A stretch of 64,000 nt of DNA from Pampus argenteus (taxonomy: Eukaryota > Chordata > Actinopteri > Scombriformes > Stromateidae), in contig CM072880.1 in NCBI GenBank assembly GCA_036937835.1, positions 16,946,001 to 17,010,000 on the forward strand, written 5' to 3'. A program made the translations under genes and the position numbers. The notes below the pieces were generated by a model, which was not told the origin of the DNA, did not search any database, and worked only from the letters and a program-made list of their open reading frames with translations. Positions within the stretch are counted from its first letter, which is position 1, and each line of letters opens with the position of its first letter. Shown piece by piece: positions 1 to 10,159 of the stretch.

Positions 1-2
1 GT

Positions 3-263
3 GTGACCTTAAAATTAGCCCACGTACAGTATGCAAAGAGCTTCATGGAATGGGTTTCCATGGCCGAACAGCTGCATCTAAGCACCGAGCAGATGCATCT
101 AAGCACCAAGTCCAATGCAAAGTGTCGGATGCAGTGGTGTAAAACACGTCGCCACTGGACTCTAGAGCAGTGGAGACACGTTTTCTGGAGTGATGAATCA
201 CTCGTTTCCATCTGGCAATCTGATGGACGAGTCTGGGTTTGGAGGTTGCCAGGAGAACGGTAC
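3..263 (+). pseudogene. Tc1-like transposase fragment
   Basis: This is a remnant of a Tc1/mariner-superfamily DDE transposase, the enzyme that cuts and pastes Tc1 transposons. The translated stretch HWTLEQWRHVFWSDES, followed by IWQSDGRVWVWRLPGERY, matches the catalytic-core region of fish Tc1 transposases around the second acidic residue (WSDES). Upstream, GFHGRTAAS-like residues appear in another frame, so there is at least one frameshift. Only about 85 residues remain of a protein usually near 340. The fragment runs off the left edge and passes directly into Polinton sequence. Family assignment is confident; the exact subfamily is not known. Confidence 0.85.
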
Positions 264-2145
264 AATTTGCTTTGCTTTTTCGGAAGCCCTTATGTGTGTG
301 AGTTTTGGTACAAGGGTTACACAAGCCATGGTTTCCACAAGTGTAAGTACTTTTGTACAGGTGCCTTTCCGGTGATCAAACCTTGCAACAGCACAAGAAA
401 TTGTAAAGTCTGTGGCCGTCTGTACGCTGTAAGCCGCAAAGCAAACGCACACCATAAATGTCAAAATGGTAAATGTTGTCATTGTGGTGAAACCCTACAA
501 TCAGACACGGTGCATAAATGCTTCATCCATCCTCAAAAACCATCCAAGCCAAATCAAATATGTGTTTTGACTTTGAAACAGCAGAGAGCAGTAAACACAA
601 AGCCAATTTGGTCTGCGCGATCGATTTTGAGAACAGTAAATGGCAGGCCTCTGGTTCATCATCCGTCAGGCTCTTTGTGCAGATATTTAGAAAACCAAAA
701 GTACAAAAATGACACATTTATTGCCCATGATACTTTCATAATTACATTCTTCTAGACTACTTCACCAAACAGGATATCACCCCAGATTACCCACGCATGG
801 GAGTAAAGTACTGCTAATGTACGATGACCCCTTTAAACAAAGATGGCTGGATTCATACAGCTTTCTTCTGATGTGTTTGTCAAAAAGTTCTGCAGCCTTA
901 GGTTTTGAAGATTCCAAAAAAGGCTACTTCCCACACCTGTTCAACACGTCTGAAAATGCCGATTATGTAGGACCGTACCCTAACCCACATTATTACGGAT
1001 ATGACAACATGTCAGAAAAAGAGAAGGCAGAGTTTTTACAGTGGTATAACATGGTGTGTCACGTTTTTAATTTCTGGCAAGAGCTATATTCCTATGAAAT
1101 CAATAATGATGTTTGAAGCAGAGCTTGCATCATATATCGTGAAGCATTCTTTGAGTGTGCAGGTTTGGACCCCTTTGAGTGCACAACACTTGCTTCATGT
1201 TGCATGGCTGTGTATAAGACACAATTTCTACCCTTTGACATCCTGGTTAGAATTTGAAGCATTGAAAAACAACACAGAAATTTGGCATGCTCTAAATCAT
1301 GGAAAAGCACAATATGGACCATACCATGTTGATGGGTTTTGGGAAAGGGATGGTATGCGTACTGCCTATGAGTTTGCAGGATGTTTTACGCATGGCTGTT
1401 CAAAGTGCTACACCCTCAGGCATAAAAATGCTGTAAATAACATTGCCTTTGGTGTTCTCTATAGACAGTTTAAAGAAAAACTGACTAGTCTTAGACAGAC
1501 ACACAAATTACATGTGCGCATGATGTGGGAACAAACCAAAACGACAGACCAGAGCATGACTTTTTTAAAACTATGATGTGCCTGAAAGACTCGACCTGCG
1601 AAAAGGTCTGTTTGGGGTCGTACCAATGCAGACAGACTGCATTACAAAGTTGGGGAGAATGAGAAATGCACTCTTATGACTTTACCTCCTTGTATCCAAC
1701 CGTCCAGCCCCCTCACCCTCAAATAATTTTCCGTGATTTTGAGTCCGTTGACAAATACTTTGGTTTCATCAAATGCATTGTGTTACCACCCCGAGGTTTG
1801 TATTATCCTGTATTGTCTTACTGCTGCAACAACAAATTAATGTTCCATTTGTGTTGCACATGCGCAGAGACTGAAAACCAGTCCGATGAATGCACTAACC
1901 CTGATTCTGAGAGGTCTCTTTCAGGAACGCAGGTCAGTCTCAAGGTGCAGAAGGCGCTAGAAAAGGGGTATGTAGTGTCAAAAATCGATGAAGTGTGGCA
2001 TTTTGCTGAGAAGAGTGACACTCTCTTCAAATGTTATGTTAAAACATTTCTACAGTGTAAACAGGAGGCATCAGTTTACCCAAGTTTTGCAAAAAATACA
2101 GTCAGACAGTTTTCATTTGTATCTGATCATGTAGCACTTGTTTAG
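264..2145 (+). pseudogene. Polinton/Maverick DNA polymerase B, decayed
   Basis: This is a broken protein-primed family-B DNA polymerase of Polinton/Maverick type, the replicase of these large virus-like transposons. In order it shows a cysteine-rich N-terminal part (CKVCGRLY, then CCHCGE, about 400-530); the exonuclease I motif FDFET at 566-580, in a different frame from its neighbours; an exonuclease-domain block DSYSFLLM then GYFPHLFNT (about 850-945); and the palm motif YDFTSLYP at 1675-1698, followed by IIFRDFESVDKYFGF. The C-terminal palm (the YxDTDS-type motif) and thumb are absent after 2145. Many frameshifts and stops break the frame. Minus-strand Polinton genes downstream support one common element. 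Confidence 0.88.
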
Positions 2146-2975
2146 TGGCGTCATGTTGTGTCAAAGGCAACTGGAGACTAATTCCCGAGACTGGTCCCTT
2201 TCTAGATGATTTGATTATCTAGACTTGATGAAATTAATGGAGACAGCAGTGGTGATGATATGATAGTGATATATGATATGACTATATATTAGAGTTTGTG
2301 TCAGGAGGACCGAAACGAACACTCCATAACAAGTCACAGTTAAAATGCAAGAGAATCACTTGCTAGTCATGCTAGCTTGACTAGGCTGGGACTAGTCCAA
2401 CTAGCTGGTGTGAAAACCCAGGTATTTAACCTCTGTAGAGGCAGTCACATGGCCAGTGATGTCATTGGCTCATTAACACTCCATGTGCCCAACGACAGTC
2501 GTTTAGTGACAGTCGTTGGGGGTGGTGAAAGTTAGTTTCGACTTCATTAGTGCTCTATTGTGTTATAACAACAGTCGTTAGAGTCACATGGGGCCTTTTG
2601 TGAATGGCTGTTGTTCTTAGAGGCTAAGATGCTAAATATCCTGGGAAGAGATGAAAGGGCAGCATTGTATCCCCAACCTCCTCCTCTGTTTAGGGATGGT
2701 TTTTCTATGTTCATATGTATCTGGGGTATCAGAGAAACTCAGGAGGATCTTTACATACACACACACACTCAGACAGAGACTGGTTCATCCCAAAGACAGA
2801 ACACCACACACTAGCATGCACACTAGCTAGCATGGACTGATGAATTAGCACTAGCTAGCATGAACTAATGAAGCCTCTTGGATGAGAGGTGAAACGTCTT
2901 CAAAGACAAATAACCAAGTCCAGTTGCGTTCGATTGAATCTCCTTGAGATAACTATGACCTGGATGAATGAAAAC
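2146..2975. other. Unassigned sequence between Polinton genes
   Basis: I recognise no gene here. It contains a 9-bp perfect inverted repeat (CCCAACGAC at about 2488 and GTCGTTGGG at about 2511) and two near-identical copies of a CACTAGCTAGCATG segment at about 2819-2875. It is probably a separate repeat inserted into, or replacing, the middle of the Polinton, because none of the usual Polinton ATPase, protease or capsid genes can be seen. Confidence 0.4.
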
Positions 2976-3500
2976 ACATGCTTAGTTTTATTATTGCTTT
3001 TCTGTATGTAAAAGGTATGTGCTGGTTCTGATCCGACTTGAGAGATAACTCAATGCTGTCGATGTGATTTGTCGTATGTCCTTGTTATCATTTGGTCGTT
3101 TGCTCCAGCAACATGAACGATTCTTTAAAAGGGGACATGGCCGCTTCTACATCTACGGGGTGTGGCACCATATAAAATTCCACGGTATTTCTTCGTCAGT
3201 TAATATAGTATCCTCTGCGCTTTTAAAGAATTCTCCAGGTGTAAACCCCAACATCTGAGCAAGTTTTCTTTGAAATGTTAACGGTCAAGCATTTATTTAT
3301 TTGTCATACACAACAAATTCTGCATCTTTGGGTGGGAAGTTTGTCTATGTTTTAGGAATTTCTATTAGTCCCACTTCATAAGGCACATTATACTGAAAAG
3401 GCTGTGGTAGCTTAGTTCTAAAATTTGCTCTTGTGTTGTCGGGGTAAAATGATGCAGACGAATTGCTAGACAATGTCACAAAGAAAAACTTGCCATTCAT
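2976..3500 (-). pseudogene. Polinton virion-type protein remnant
   Basis: Read on the minus strand, this begins with a methionine at 3500 followed by FFFVTLSSNSSASFYPDN and, further on, FRTKLPQPF and YEVGLIEIP. That opening is typical of a protein carried by Polintons and related aquatic virus-like elements, thought to be structural. After a gap with stops, LGFTPGEFF (about 3240) and SIELSLKSDQNQHIPF (about 3020) look like the middle and C-terminal parts of the same protein. Several stops separate the blocks. It lies just 3' of the integrase on the same strand, a common Polinton neighbour. The structural role is inferred from the family. Confidence 0.65.
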
Positions 3501-3540
3501 GTCATGATAATGCCTCAGTATGCTACTTGTTTCAAACTTG

Positions 3541-4590
3541 TTACGGCAGTTGAATGATTTGTCTCTCCAAAATCCAAAATGTATCAGGCCATCCAACATA
3601 TTTGACTAGTATCATATTATGCCCCCGTCCTTTATTTCTGGCTAAGACCTTTTCTGTTTTAGAAGTCTGATTTTTATCAATAATCATTTTTTGCAGCTCT
3701 GATTCATAAAAGGTCCCCTCTAATATATCTCTGTCATAATCTTTTAATGTGTAAACTGGAGGTCTTTGTGGTAAACATTTCGCCACAGTAAAGTATTCAT
3801 CTGTATAATTCTGTTTATAACCTTATTTAAAAGAACTTCTCAATTTTGAAATTCTCACTGTATCGCCTGTTTTATATTTAAAGTTAACCAGATAATTTTC
3901 CTTTTTTTGGTATAGATTGTTGAAAACAATGTGTTTGTTGTCTTTTGTTACCTCAGTCGAGGTCATTTTAATACTACGATGATAACCTTTGTTGTATTAG
4001 TGAGCCAAGTCCTGTAGAACGTCAACGACAACATTTGGATTTATTGGCTGTTAAATATTTCCACATCTTAGTTTTCAGAGTCCTGTTGAAACATTTGACA
4101 ATACACACTTTAGTTTAATTGGATGTGGTAAAGTGCATCATTTTATATTTTCTGACCAATTCCTTGTTTAAGAATTTCCTTTTTCCGTCTGTAATTTAAG
4201 AGGTTTCCTGCTCTCATCTAGAATATCTTTAAAGGCCACTGTAACACATTTACAGTAAGTAACACACTTTTTTTTTTCAGACAACGCACTCAAGCATATT
4301 TTGAAAACATGTCAATACATGTTAATAAGTAACGTACTCCATCATTTTCTGAGGAATAAGATGACATATCCACTAGATCGCCTGGAACTGCCAATCTACT
4401 TTGTTTACTAAAACCCTATTTCTCTTAAAATGCACAGGTGGAGTTTTGTGAAAAGAGTAAACATCTTGTTTTAACAGCCAGTTCTCTATATCAGAATCTA
4501 CATCAGAATACGTTTTTGTATGCCGCCATATCCTCCCACATATTTGGGGTCATAGTATATCTTTTTCATAACCCCTTTTCATTGCTGTTG
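3541..4590 (-). pseudogene. Polinton/Maverick integrase, decayed
   Basis: This is a retroviral-type (rve) integrase with a C-terminal chromodomain, as carried by Polintons, which joins element DNA to the host chromosome. On the minus strand the core start reads DLVDMSSYS then GVRYLLTCIDMFSKYA (about 4390-4290). KPLKLQTEKG follows at about 4210 and the late-core block YHRSIKMTSTEVT at about 3970. The SH3-like linker contains YKTGDTVRISKLR (about 3870). The chromodomain-like end is YTLKDYDRDILEGTFYESEL then ILVKYVGWP, closing at 3541. Internal stops and at least two frameshifts make it non-functional. It converges with the polymerase remnant. Confidence 0.85.
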
Positions 4591-4599
4591 TCATAAGAA

Positions 4600-5359
4600 T
4601 GAGCATTCATTGTCTGTGTAAAGATTTTTTATTTTATTTCTGACACTTAAACAGTATTTTCATTAAACAATCAGGCGTATTTAAAAACATGAATATTTCA
4701 AAAACTCAAAACAAGCGTGATGATTTTTACAAAGTAAAATTTTTGATTTCACAAGACCATGCATTATATTTTCAATATTCACATACTGTTTCCTGTTTAA
4801 CACCGCAACACACAAATCTACAGTAAATGCACAGAAAGAGGCTACATGAACCCTGTGAAATGTATCATCGTTTGAAGGAAGGAACAGTTTAAAACATCAA
4901 CAAGGACATATTTGACGTAAGAATCATTATCGTTTGAAGGTAGCCTGTTTAAAAGATCAGCAAGAATCGATTTACATCTGCATATTTGCTAGCAAATGTT
5001 TGCACCATTGAATGCCAATCATCTATCGGTTGTCTTGCAACATCTATGCCATTTATCAACAGCATCACACAACATAGCCTTCAGCTTATACATAGTGTAC
5101 TGCGTCTTTACAGAGTTTATCACACTCAAGACGTTTCTTACGGATGTTTTGCAGTCCAAATCTTGAGAGATTCTTGAACTACAGTATTAAGTGTTTCACC
5201 TCCGCTTGTTAAGTGTTTCAGTCTGCTGTGCTTGGACGGAGCATACGGCAGAAGCCCGAGGCAAAATAATACATATGTTTGAGCAGATGCATAATTTTCA
5301 TTGAAAACTGCTTCTTTAATTTCTTCCACACATCCTTCAAGACAATGTAAAGGGAATAC
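4600..5359 (-). other. Unassigned, possible Polinton remainder
   Basis: No recognised gene. An open minus-strand stretch at 5138-5365 encodes about 75 residues. It continues with stops toward 4980, where NGIDVARQPIDDWH and MVQTFASKYADVN can be read, so it may be a decayed coding region. It sits upstream of the integrase on the same strand and could belong to the Polinton, but I do not recognise the protein. The sequence ends where the gypsy LTR starts at 5360. Confidence 0.3.
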
Positions 5360-5567
5360 TGTCACGATGGAACGTGTCTGTTGTTGTTTCCCTGTGTTCT
5401 CCTCCTCCTTGTGTTGTCTGTGTCTGGATAATCAACAGATGAAGCACACCTGCCATTCCGCAGCTCACCTGCCTTCCATCAACTCATCACTCCAACTACA
5501 TATAAACCCTGGCCTTCCTTCCACTCCTTGTTAGATCGTTTGTTCAGCCTCCGTGGTAGAAACGGTC
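5360..5567 (+). repeat. Gypsy 5' LTR remnant
   Basis: About 208 bp that match the first part of the 3' LTR at 9602-9836, from TGTCACGATGG to GCCTCCGTGGTAG. This copy lacks a segment of roughly 25-30 bp (GTGGGCGTGTCACAC region) present in the 3' copy. The rest of the LTR and the start of gag are deleted, because the next bases already encode the gag zinc knuckle. Confidence 0.85.
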
Positions 5568-7400
5568 TCTCCCCAGCAGAACGGCTGCAGAGAGTTCGAG
5601 CTGGAGTGTGTATTTACTGTGGACAGGCGGGGCATTTCCTGGTTTCTTGTCCCCTGCAGTTAAAAGAGAAGACTCATCAGTAGCAGTCGGGGTTCTGGTG
5701 AGTCGACCCTCTGTCTCTTTGTTTCCCTGACCCGTATGCAATTCAATGCCACTATTGACTAACTCTCAAACTCTCTCCCTCCTCGCCCTAGTGGATTCTG
5801 GGGCTGATGAGAACTTGCTTGATTCCAATCTGGTAGCCCAAGCTGGCATTCAGGTTGAACCGCTCTCCACCCCTGTGGATGCTAATGCTCTTAATGGTGA
5901 ATCACCCTGGCCTCCAGCTCCACCGTAAAAAATCTTGAAGTTGTTTTTGATCAGGATTTGTCCTTTAATGACTATATAAAACAACTTTCGAGGACTGCAT
6001 TCTTCCACTTACGTAACATTGCCAAAATCAGATGCATCATTTCTCAAGCGGATGCAGAAAAACTAGTCCATGCATTTGTTACTTCTAGGCTGGACTATTG
6101 TAACTCTTTGCTATCAGGCTGCTCTAATAAGTCTCTTAAGAGTTTGCAGCTGATTCAGAATGCTGCTGCACGTGTTCTGACAGGAACCAAAATCAGAGAT
6201 CACATCTCTCCCATTTTGGCTTCCTTGCACTGGCTACCCGTTAAATCTAGAATAGAATTTAAAATTCTTCTACTAACATATAAAGCTCTTCATGGTCAGG
6301 CACCATCATATTTAAAAGAGCTCATAGTACCCTGCCACCCCACTAGAACACTGCGCTCCCAGGATGCTGGGTTCCTTGTGGTTCCTATAGTGTCTAAAAG
6401 TAGATTGGGAGCCAGAGCTTTCAGCTATCAAGCTCCTCTTCTGTGGAATAAACTACCACTCTGTGTTCGGGAGGCAGACACGATCAACACCTTTAAGAGT
6501 AGACTTAAGACTTTCCTGTTTGATAAAGCTTATAATTATGGCTGGCTCAGGTCATCCCTTAGTTATGCTGCCATAGAACTAGACTGCTGGGGGACTCGCA
6601 TACTCTCTCGTTCTCTCTCTCTCATTCTCTCTCTCCTTATCTTTCCATCTATCTATCTATCATGTTACTAATTAAACTTCTTCCCCGGAGTTTTTGTGCT
6701 CTCTCGTCCAGCAGGTTCTTGTGGACTGTGTCTGCTGCTGTGGTCCTGCGTGGTGTCTTCTGCGTGTGTTGTTGCCGTCATCATTGTTGCCATATCCCCA
6801 TTACAGTTTATAGTTAGTTAATGATTTGCTACTGTGCATCTGTATCTTTACCACTTGTTTCACTGTTACTGTAATAATTCATCATTCATTGTAAACATTC
6901 TCATTTTATCATTGTCATTATTTATCACTATTATTCATTGTGAGTGTACAATATGTTTGTTGATTTGTTCTGTACATGTGACATCCATTGCACGTCTGTC
7001 CGTCCTGGGAGAGGGATCCCTCCTCTGTGGCTCTTCCTGAGGTTTCTTCCACCTTTTTCCCTGTTAAAAGGTTTTTTGGTGGTCAAGTTTTTTTCTCACT
7101 CGAATCGAGGGTCTAAGGACAGAGGGTGTCACTCCCTGTACAGATTGTAAAGCCCTCTTAGACAAATGTATTTTGTGATTTTGGGCTATATAAATAAAAT
7201 TTGATTTGAACTTCTCGCTCAGGTCACTCACCGCAAGTCCTTTCATCTCCTGCTCGCTGGTAACCATCGTGAAGCCATCAAGTTCCATGTGATACCTTCT
7301 TCTCGTGCCCCAATAGTCCTTGGTCTGCCCTGGCTTCAAAAGCACAATCCACACATTGACTGGTCAGTAGGAAAGGTGGTGAGTTGCAGCTCCTTTTGCC
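5568..7400 (+). pseudogene. Gypsy gag end and protease, split by L2
   Basis: The gag nucleocapsid knuckle reads CIYCGQAGHFLVSC (5609-5650), a perfect CX2CX4HX4C zinc-binding motif. The retropepsin follows with LALVDSGADENLLD (about 5776-5820; catalytic DSG). The protease frame stops at the L2 insertion after ...ALNGE and resumes at 7207 with LLAQVTHRKSFHLLL, VIPSSRAPIVLGLPWLQKHNP and IDWS, the flap-to-C-terminal part of chromoviral proteases. The break is clean, so the L2 entered an element that was intact at this point. A later stop-rich linker (7400-7590) leads to RT. Confidence 0.85.
5902..7206 (+). mobile_element. L2 LINE 3' half (copy a) inside gypsy
   Basis: A 5'-truncated L2-clade non-LTR retrotransposon. 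It opens in the C-terminal region of ORF2; the frame at 5958-6671 encodes the post-RT domain, with SRLDYCNSLLSGC, LQLIQNAAARVLTGT, ASLHWLPVKSRIEFK and PLLWNKLP, all typical of fish L2. A pyrimidine-rich 3' UTR and a conserved 3' end (GGCTATATAAATAAAA then TTTGATTTGA) follow. It is flanked by TGAA at 5898-5901 and 7207-7210. It interrupts the gypsy protease without loss of flanking codons, so it is younger than the gypsy. The C-terminal frame is unbroken for 237 residues. Confidence 0.9.
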
Positions 7401-7589
7401 ATGTTTTCATGTCTGCAGTCTGCTCTCACACCTGTTAAAACTGAGTCTCCCCCCTCTGCTCCTGAGTCTCCTGATTTGACATCCATTCCTTCTGTCTACC
7501 ATGACTTAGGAGAAGTGTTTAGTAAACAACAAGCTCTTTCTCTGCCTCCTCATCGTCCCTATAACTGTGCCGTTATCCTTACATTCATG

Positions 7590-8247
7590 ACTCTGTGGCT
7601 GCAGGAATCATCCGTCCATCCTCTTCTCCTGTGGGTGCTGGTTTCTTGTTTGTGTCCAAAAAGGATAAGACTCTGCGACCATGCATTGACTACCGTGGAC
7701 TTAACAACATCACCATAAGAAACAAATATCCTTTGCCTTTGATCAGTTCTGCTTTTGAGTCCTTACAGGGAGCCACCATCCTCTCCAAACTGGACCTGCG
7801 GAATGCCTACCACCTTGTCAGGATCAGAGGGAGACGAGTGGAAGACAGGTTTCAATACCCCCCTTGGCCACTTTGAATATCCGGTAATGCCTTTTGGACT
7901 CACCAATGCACCTGCTGTTTTCCAGGCCCCAGTAAATGATGTCCTCCGTGATTTTCTCCGTCTTTGTCTATTTGGATGACATTCTCATCTTCTCCAGGAG
8001 TACAGGGGATCATGTTCAGCACGTCAGACAAGTCCTCTGGGACAACAAACTGTTTGTAAAGGCTGAGAAGAGCGAGTTCCATGTGTCGTCAGTGGCTTTC
8101 CTGGGTTACATTATTGAGAGCGGGCAAGTGAAGACAGACCTAAGCAAGACACAAGCTGTTGTGTATTGGCCCAGACCAACTTCCCGTAAGCAGCTTCAAC
8201 AGTTCCTTGGCTTTGCAAATTTCTATCGCAGGTTTATCAGAGACTAG
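7590..8247 (+). pseudogene. Gypsy reverse transcriptase, frameshifted
   Basis: This is the Ty3/gypsy RT palm, which copies the element RNA into DNA. Seen in order: [59 protein letters not shown] (motif A, catalytic D), [13 protein letters not shown] in another frame, and the catalytic box YLDDILIF at about 7969, with L in place of the usual V. The thumb/connection [11 protein letters not shown] and [15 protein letters not shown] end at 8247. At least two frameshifts occur, near 7830 and 7960. The sequence then jumps directly into the integrase core, so RNase H and the integrase zinc finger are deleted. Confidence 0.9.
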
Positions 8248-8249
8248 TC

Positions 8250-9330
8250 GTGTTGCTGCCCCCCTTTCCAAGCTCACATCCCCAAGCTGTGCATTTTGTG
8301 GCTCTTCCTAAACTCCCCTCTGCTCTTGAGACAGCTGAACTCCTGGTTCTTCATGTCTTTCGTCTTTATGGTATTCCCTTGGACATTGTCTCTGACCGTG
8401 GTCCTCAATTCACCTCTCAGGTTTGGAAAGCATTCTGTCAGGCCCTTGGAGCTTCTGTGAGTTTGTCTTCTGGTTTTCATCCTCAAACCAATGGGAAAAC
8501 AGAACGAGCCAACCAAGACTTGGAGGCAGCTCTCCGTTGTGTGTCTGCCAGGAACCCCACCTCTTGGAGTGTCCATCTTCCCTGGATTGAATACACCCAC
8601 AACTCCCTAAAAAGTGCAGCCACAGGTATGACCCTATTTGAATGCTCTCTGGGTTACTTACTGTGACAGTTTCCCTGTCTCTGTGGGTACTTTCAGCACA
8701 GAGTAGACAGAACCACAGCTTGCTCACAACAAATCTTTATTTTTACACACAAATTATACACACAGCAGCCGATCACAGGCTTGTTGCTGTCGTCTGCCGT
8801 GTGTCTTTTCCTCCGTGTCTTTGTCCGTGTGTCGTTGGCCGTGCTTCTCTGGTCGTGCTTCCCGTTCTCCTCTCCCTCAAGCACGCTACTGTGTTAGGAA
8901 ATAGGCGAGAGTGATTAGCCAGTTGGGAACCGGTGTGTCAATTACTCTCACCTGGCGCTGCTCTCCTGAGCCCTCCCCACACCTCTCTCCTGGAGCTGAT
9001 GCACCACACCCCCGTCCACACTTACCACCACTGTTTCCTGTCCAGGAGGGTAAGGTTGCTGCTCGTAGGCTCTGGAGGGATGCTCGCTCTGCGTTACTCC
9101 GTTCTGTTGACCGCAATCGTCATTACGCCGACCGCCTGCGGACACCAGCCCCCAGTTACCAACCAGGTCAGAAGGTTTGGCTCTGTGCTGAGGATATTCC
9201 TTTGAAAAAAACGTTACATTGGCCCTTATGAGGTTGCCAGCATCATTAATCCCTCTGTTGTAAAGCTCAAGCTGGCACGGTCTTTGGGAATTCACTCCAC
9301 TTTCCATGTGTCCCTACTGAAACCTGTCTG
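8250..9330 (+). pseudogene. Gypsy integrase core, split by a solo LTR
   Basis: This is a retroviral-type integrase core. It contains the second catalytic aspartate in [11 protein letters not shown] (about 8383) and the glutamate in [15 protein letters not shown], at the expected DD35E spacing. The first aspartate is lost in the upstream deletion. The frame reads to ECSLGYL at 8660 and then meets a 359-bp solo LTR. It resumes at 9021 with [28 protein letters not shown] and, after a frameshift near 9210, [18 protein letters not shown] and [11 protein letters not shown]. These are the GPY/F-type C-terminal elements of chromoviral integrases. Confidence 0.88.
8662..9020 (+). mobile_element. Solo LTR, copy 1 (TG...CA)
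   Basis: A 359-bp unit beginning TGTGACAG and ending CCGTCCACA, flanked by perfect 5-bp direct repeats CTTAC at 8657-8661 and 9021-9025. Removing it and one CTTAC joins the integrase frame (GY before, LPPLFPV after). A related copy lies at 18080-18432. TG...CA ends with a 5-bp duplication and no internal genes are the signature of a solo LTR left by LTR-LTR recombination. The parent could be a gypsy or ERV-type element; its internal region is not in this window. Orientation is nominal. Confidence 0.88.
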
Positions 9331-9377
9331 TCAGTCCATTATGCCCTCCAACCATAACCCCTCCACCCGTCGGGATT

Positions 9378-9560
9378 GTGGATGACCATCCTGCCTTTAC
9401 TGTCCGGCAGCTACTGCATGTGCGTAACAGGGGCCGGGGCTTCCAGTACTTGGTTGACTGGAAAGGATATGGCCCAGAGGAGAAGAGCTGGGTCTTGTCG
9501 TTTTTTTTTTTTTTTGGATCCCTCTCATCCGGGACTTCTACCAGCAGCATCCTGACAAGC
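9378..9560 (+). pseudogene. Gypsy integrase chromodomain
   Basis: The stretch [18 protein letters not shown], then [18 protein letters not shown] (9378-9497), is a chromodomain with the conserved YLVDWKGY strand and W in the aromatic cage region. In chromoviruses this domain helps target integration to modified histones. A long T tract at about 9501-9515 disrupts the frame. The downstream frame [15 protein letters not shown] is the usual tail of the protein, just before the 3' LTR. Confidence 0.88.
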
Positions 9561-9601
9561 CTGGTAGGCCACCTGGAGGTGCCCGTTGGGGGGGGGGTTA
9601 C

Positions 9602-10131
9602 TGTCACGATGGCAGTCGTGTCTGTTGTTGTTTCCCTGTATTCTCCCCCTCCTTGTGTTGTCTGTGTGGGCGTGTCACACTTCCCTGGGCCTCCTGGATA
9701 ATCAACAGATGAAGCACACCTGCCATTCCTCAGCTCACCTGCCTTCCATCAACTCATCACTCCAACTACATATAAACCCTGGCCTTCCTTCCACTCCTTG
9801 TCAGATCGTTTGTTCAGCCTCCGTGGTAGTTCACGTTCGGACCATCTTAAACTACTTTATAGTGCTCCTTGTTGATTTCCTGACCTCTAACCACCGATCT
9901 CTTGTGCTCAGGTCCACCACCATCTGTGCCACCTGCTTGCCTGCGCTCCATCCACCCTCTTCAGACCGTCCAGACTCCGTGCCTTCTCCATCCATTCCCA
10001 TCACTGCTTCAACTCAGCCATTCCCTCCACCTCTTATCGGACCCTCTCCTTCCCCTCTTCTCCCACATCACAATAAATCCCCTTCTCTCACTAACCGTTG
10101 TCCGAGCCTGCATTTTGGGTCAACCTGTGCA
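9602..10131 (+). repeat. Gypsy 3' LTR
   Basis: It starts TGTCACGATGG and includes a TATAAA-like box (about 9771), an AATAAA polyadenylation signal at 10072-10077, and a probable end at TGTGCA (10126-10131). The first part matches the 5' LTR remnant at 5360-5567. A purine-rich run with nine or ten G (about 9587-9597) lies directly upstream, as expected for a polypurine tract. The right end is placed by the CA rule and is approximate. Confidence 0.75.
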
Positions 10132-10159
10132 ACCATTGAGATACATGTGTAGATAGTAA

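Larger units (their letters stand above)
5360..10131 (+). mobile_element. Ty3/gypsy chromovirus, nested and deleted
   Basis: This is a plus-strand LTR retrotransposon carrying, in order, a gag knuckle, aspartic protease, RT, integrase and a C-terminal chromodomain between two related LTR sequences beginning TGTCACGATGG (5360 and 9602). The chromodomain and domain order place it with the vertebrate chromoviruses. Most of gag and part of the 5' LTR are deleted, as are RNase H and the N-terminal integrase. An L2 LINE (5902-7206) interrupts the protease and a solo LTR (8662-9020) interrupts the integrase. Frameshifts affect RT. It cannot be autonomous. Outer target duplications are not clear. Confidence 0.88.

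Noticed and set aside
8642..9205. Overlapping open frames around 8.6-9.2 kb that could look like a small gene cluster
   Set aside because: They are frames through solo LTR copy 1 and the interrupted integrase.
5360..10131. Clear outer target duplication for the gypsy element
   Set aside because: AATAC precedes the left LTR, but no matching 5-mer sits after the most likely right end; the right border is uncertain.
9586..10152. 188-codon proline- and serine-rich open frame
   Set aside because: It lies across the gypsy 3' LTR; LTRs of this family are rarely coding and the frame matches no domain.
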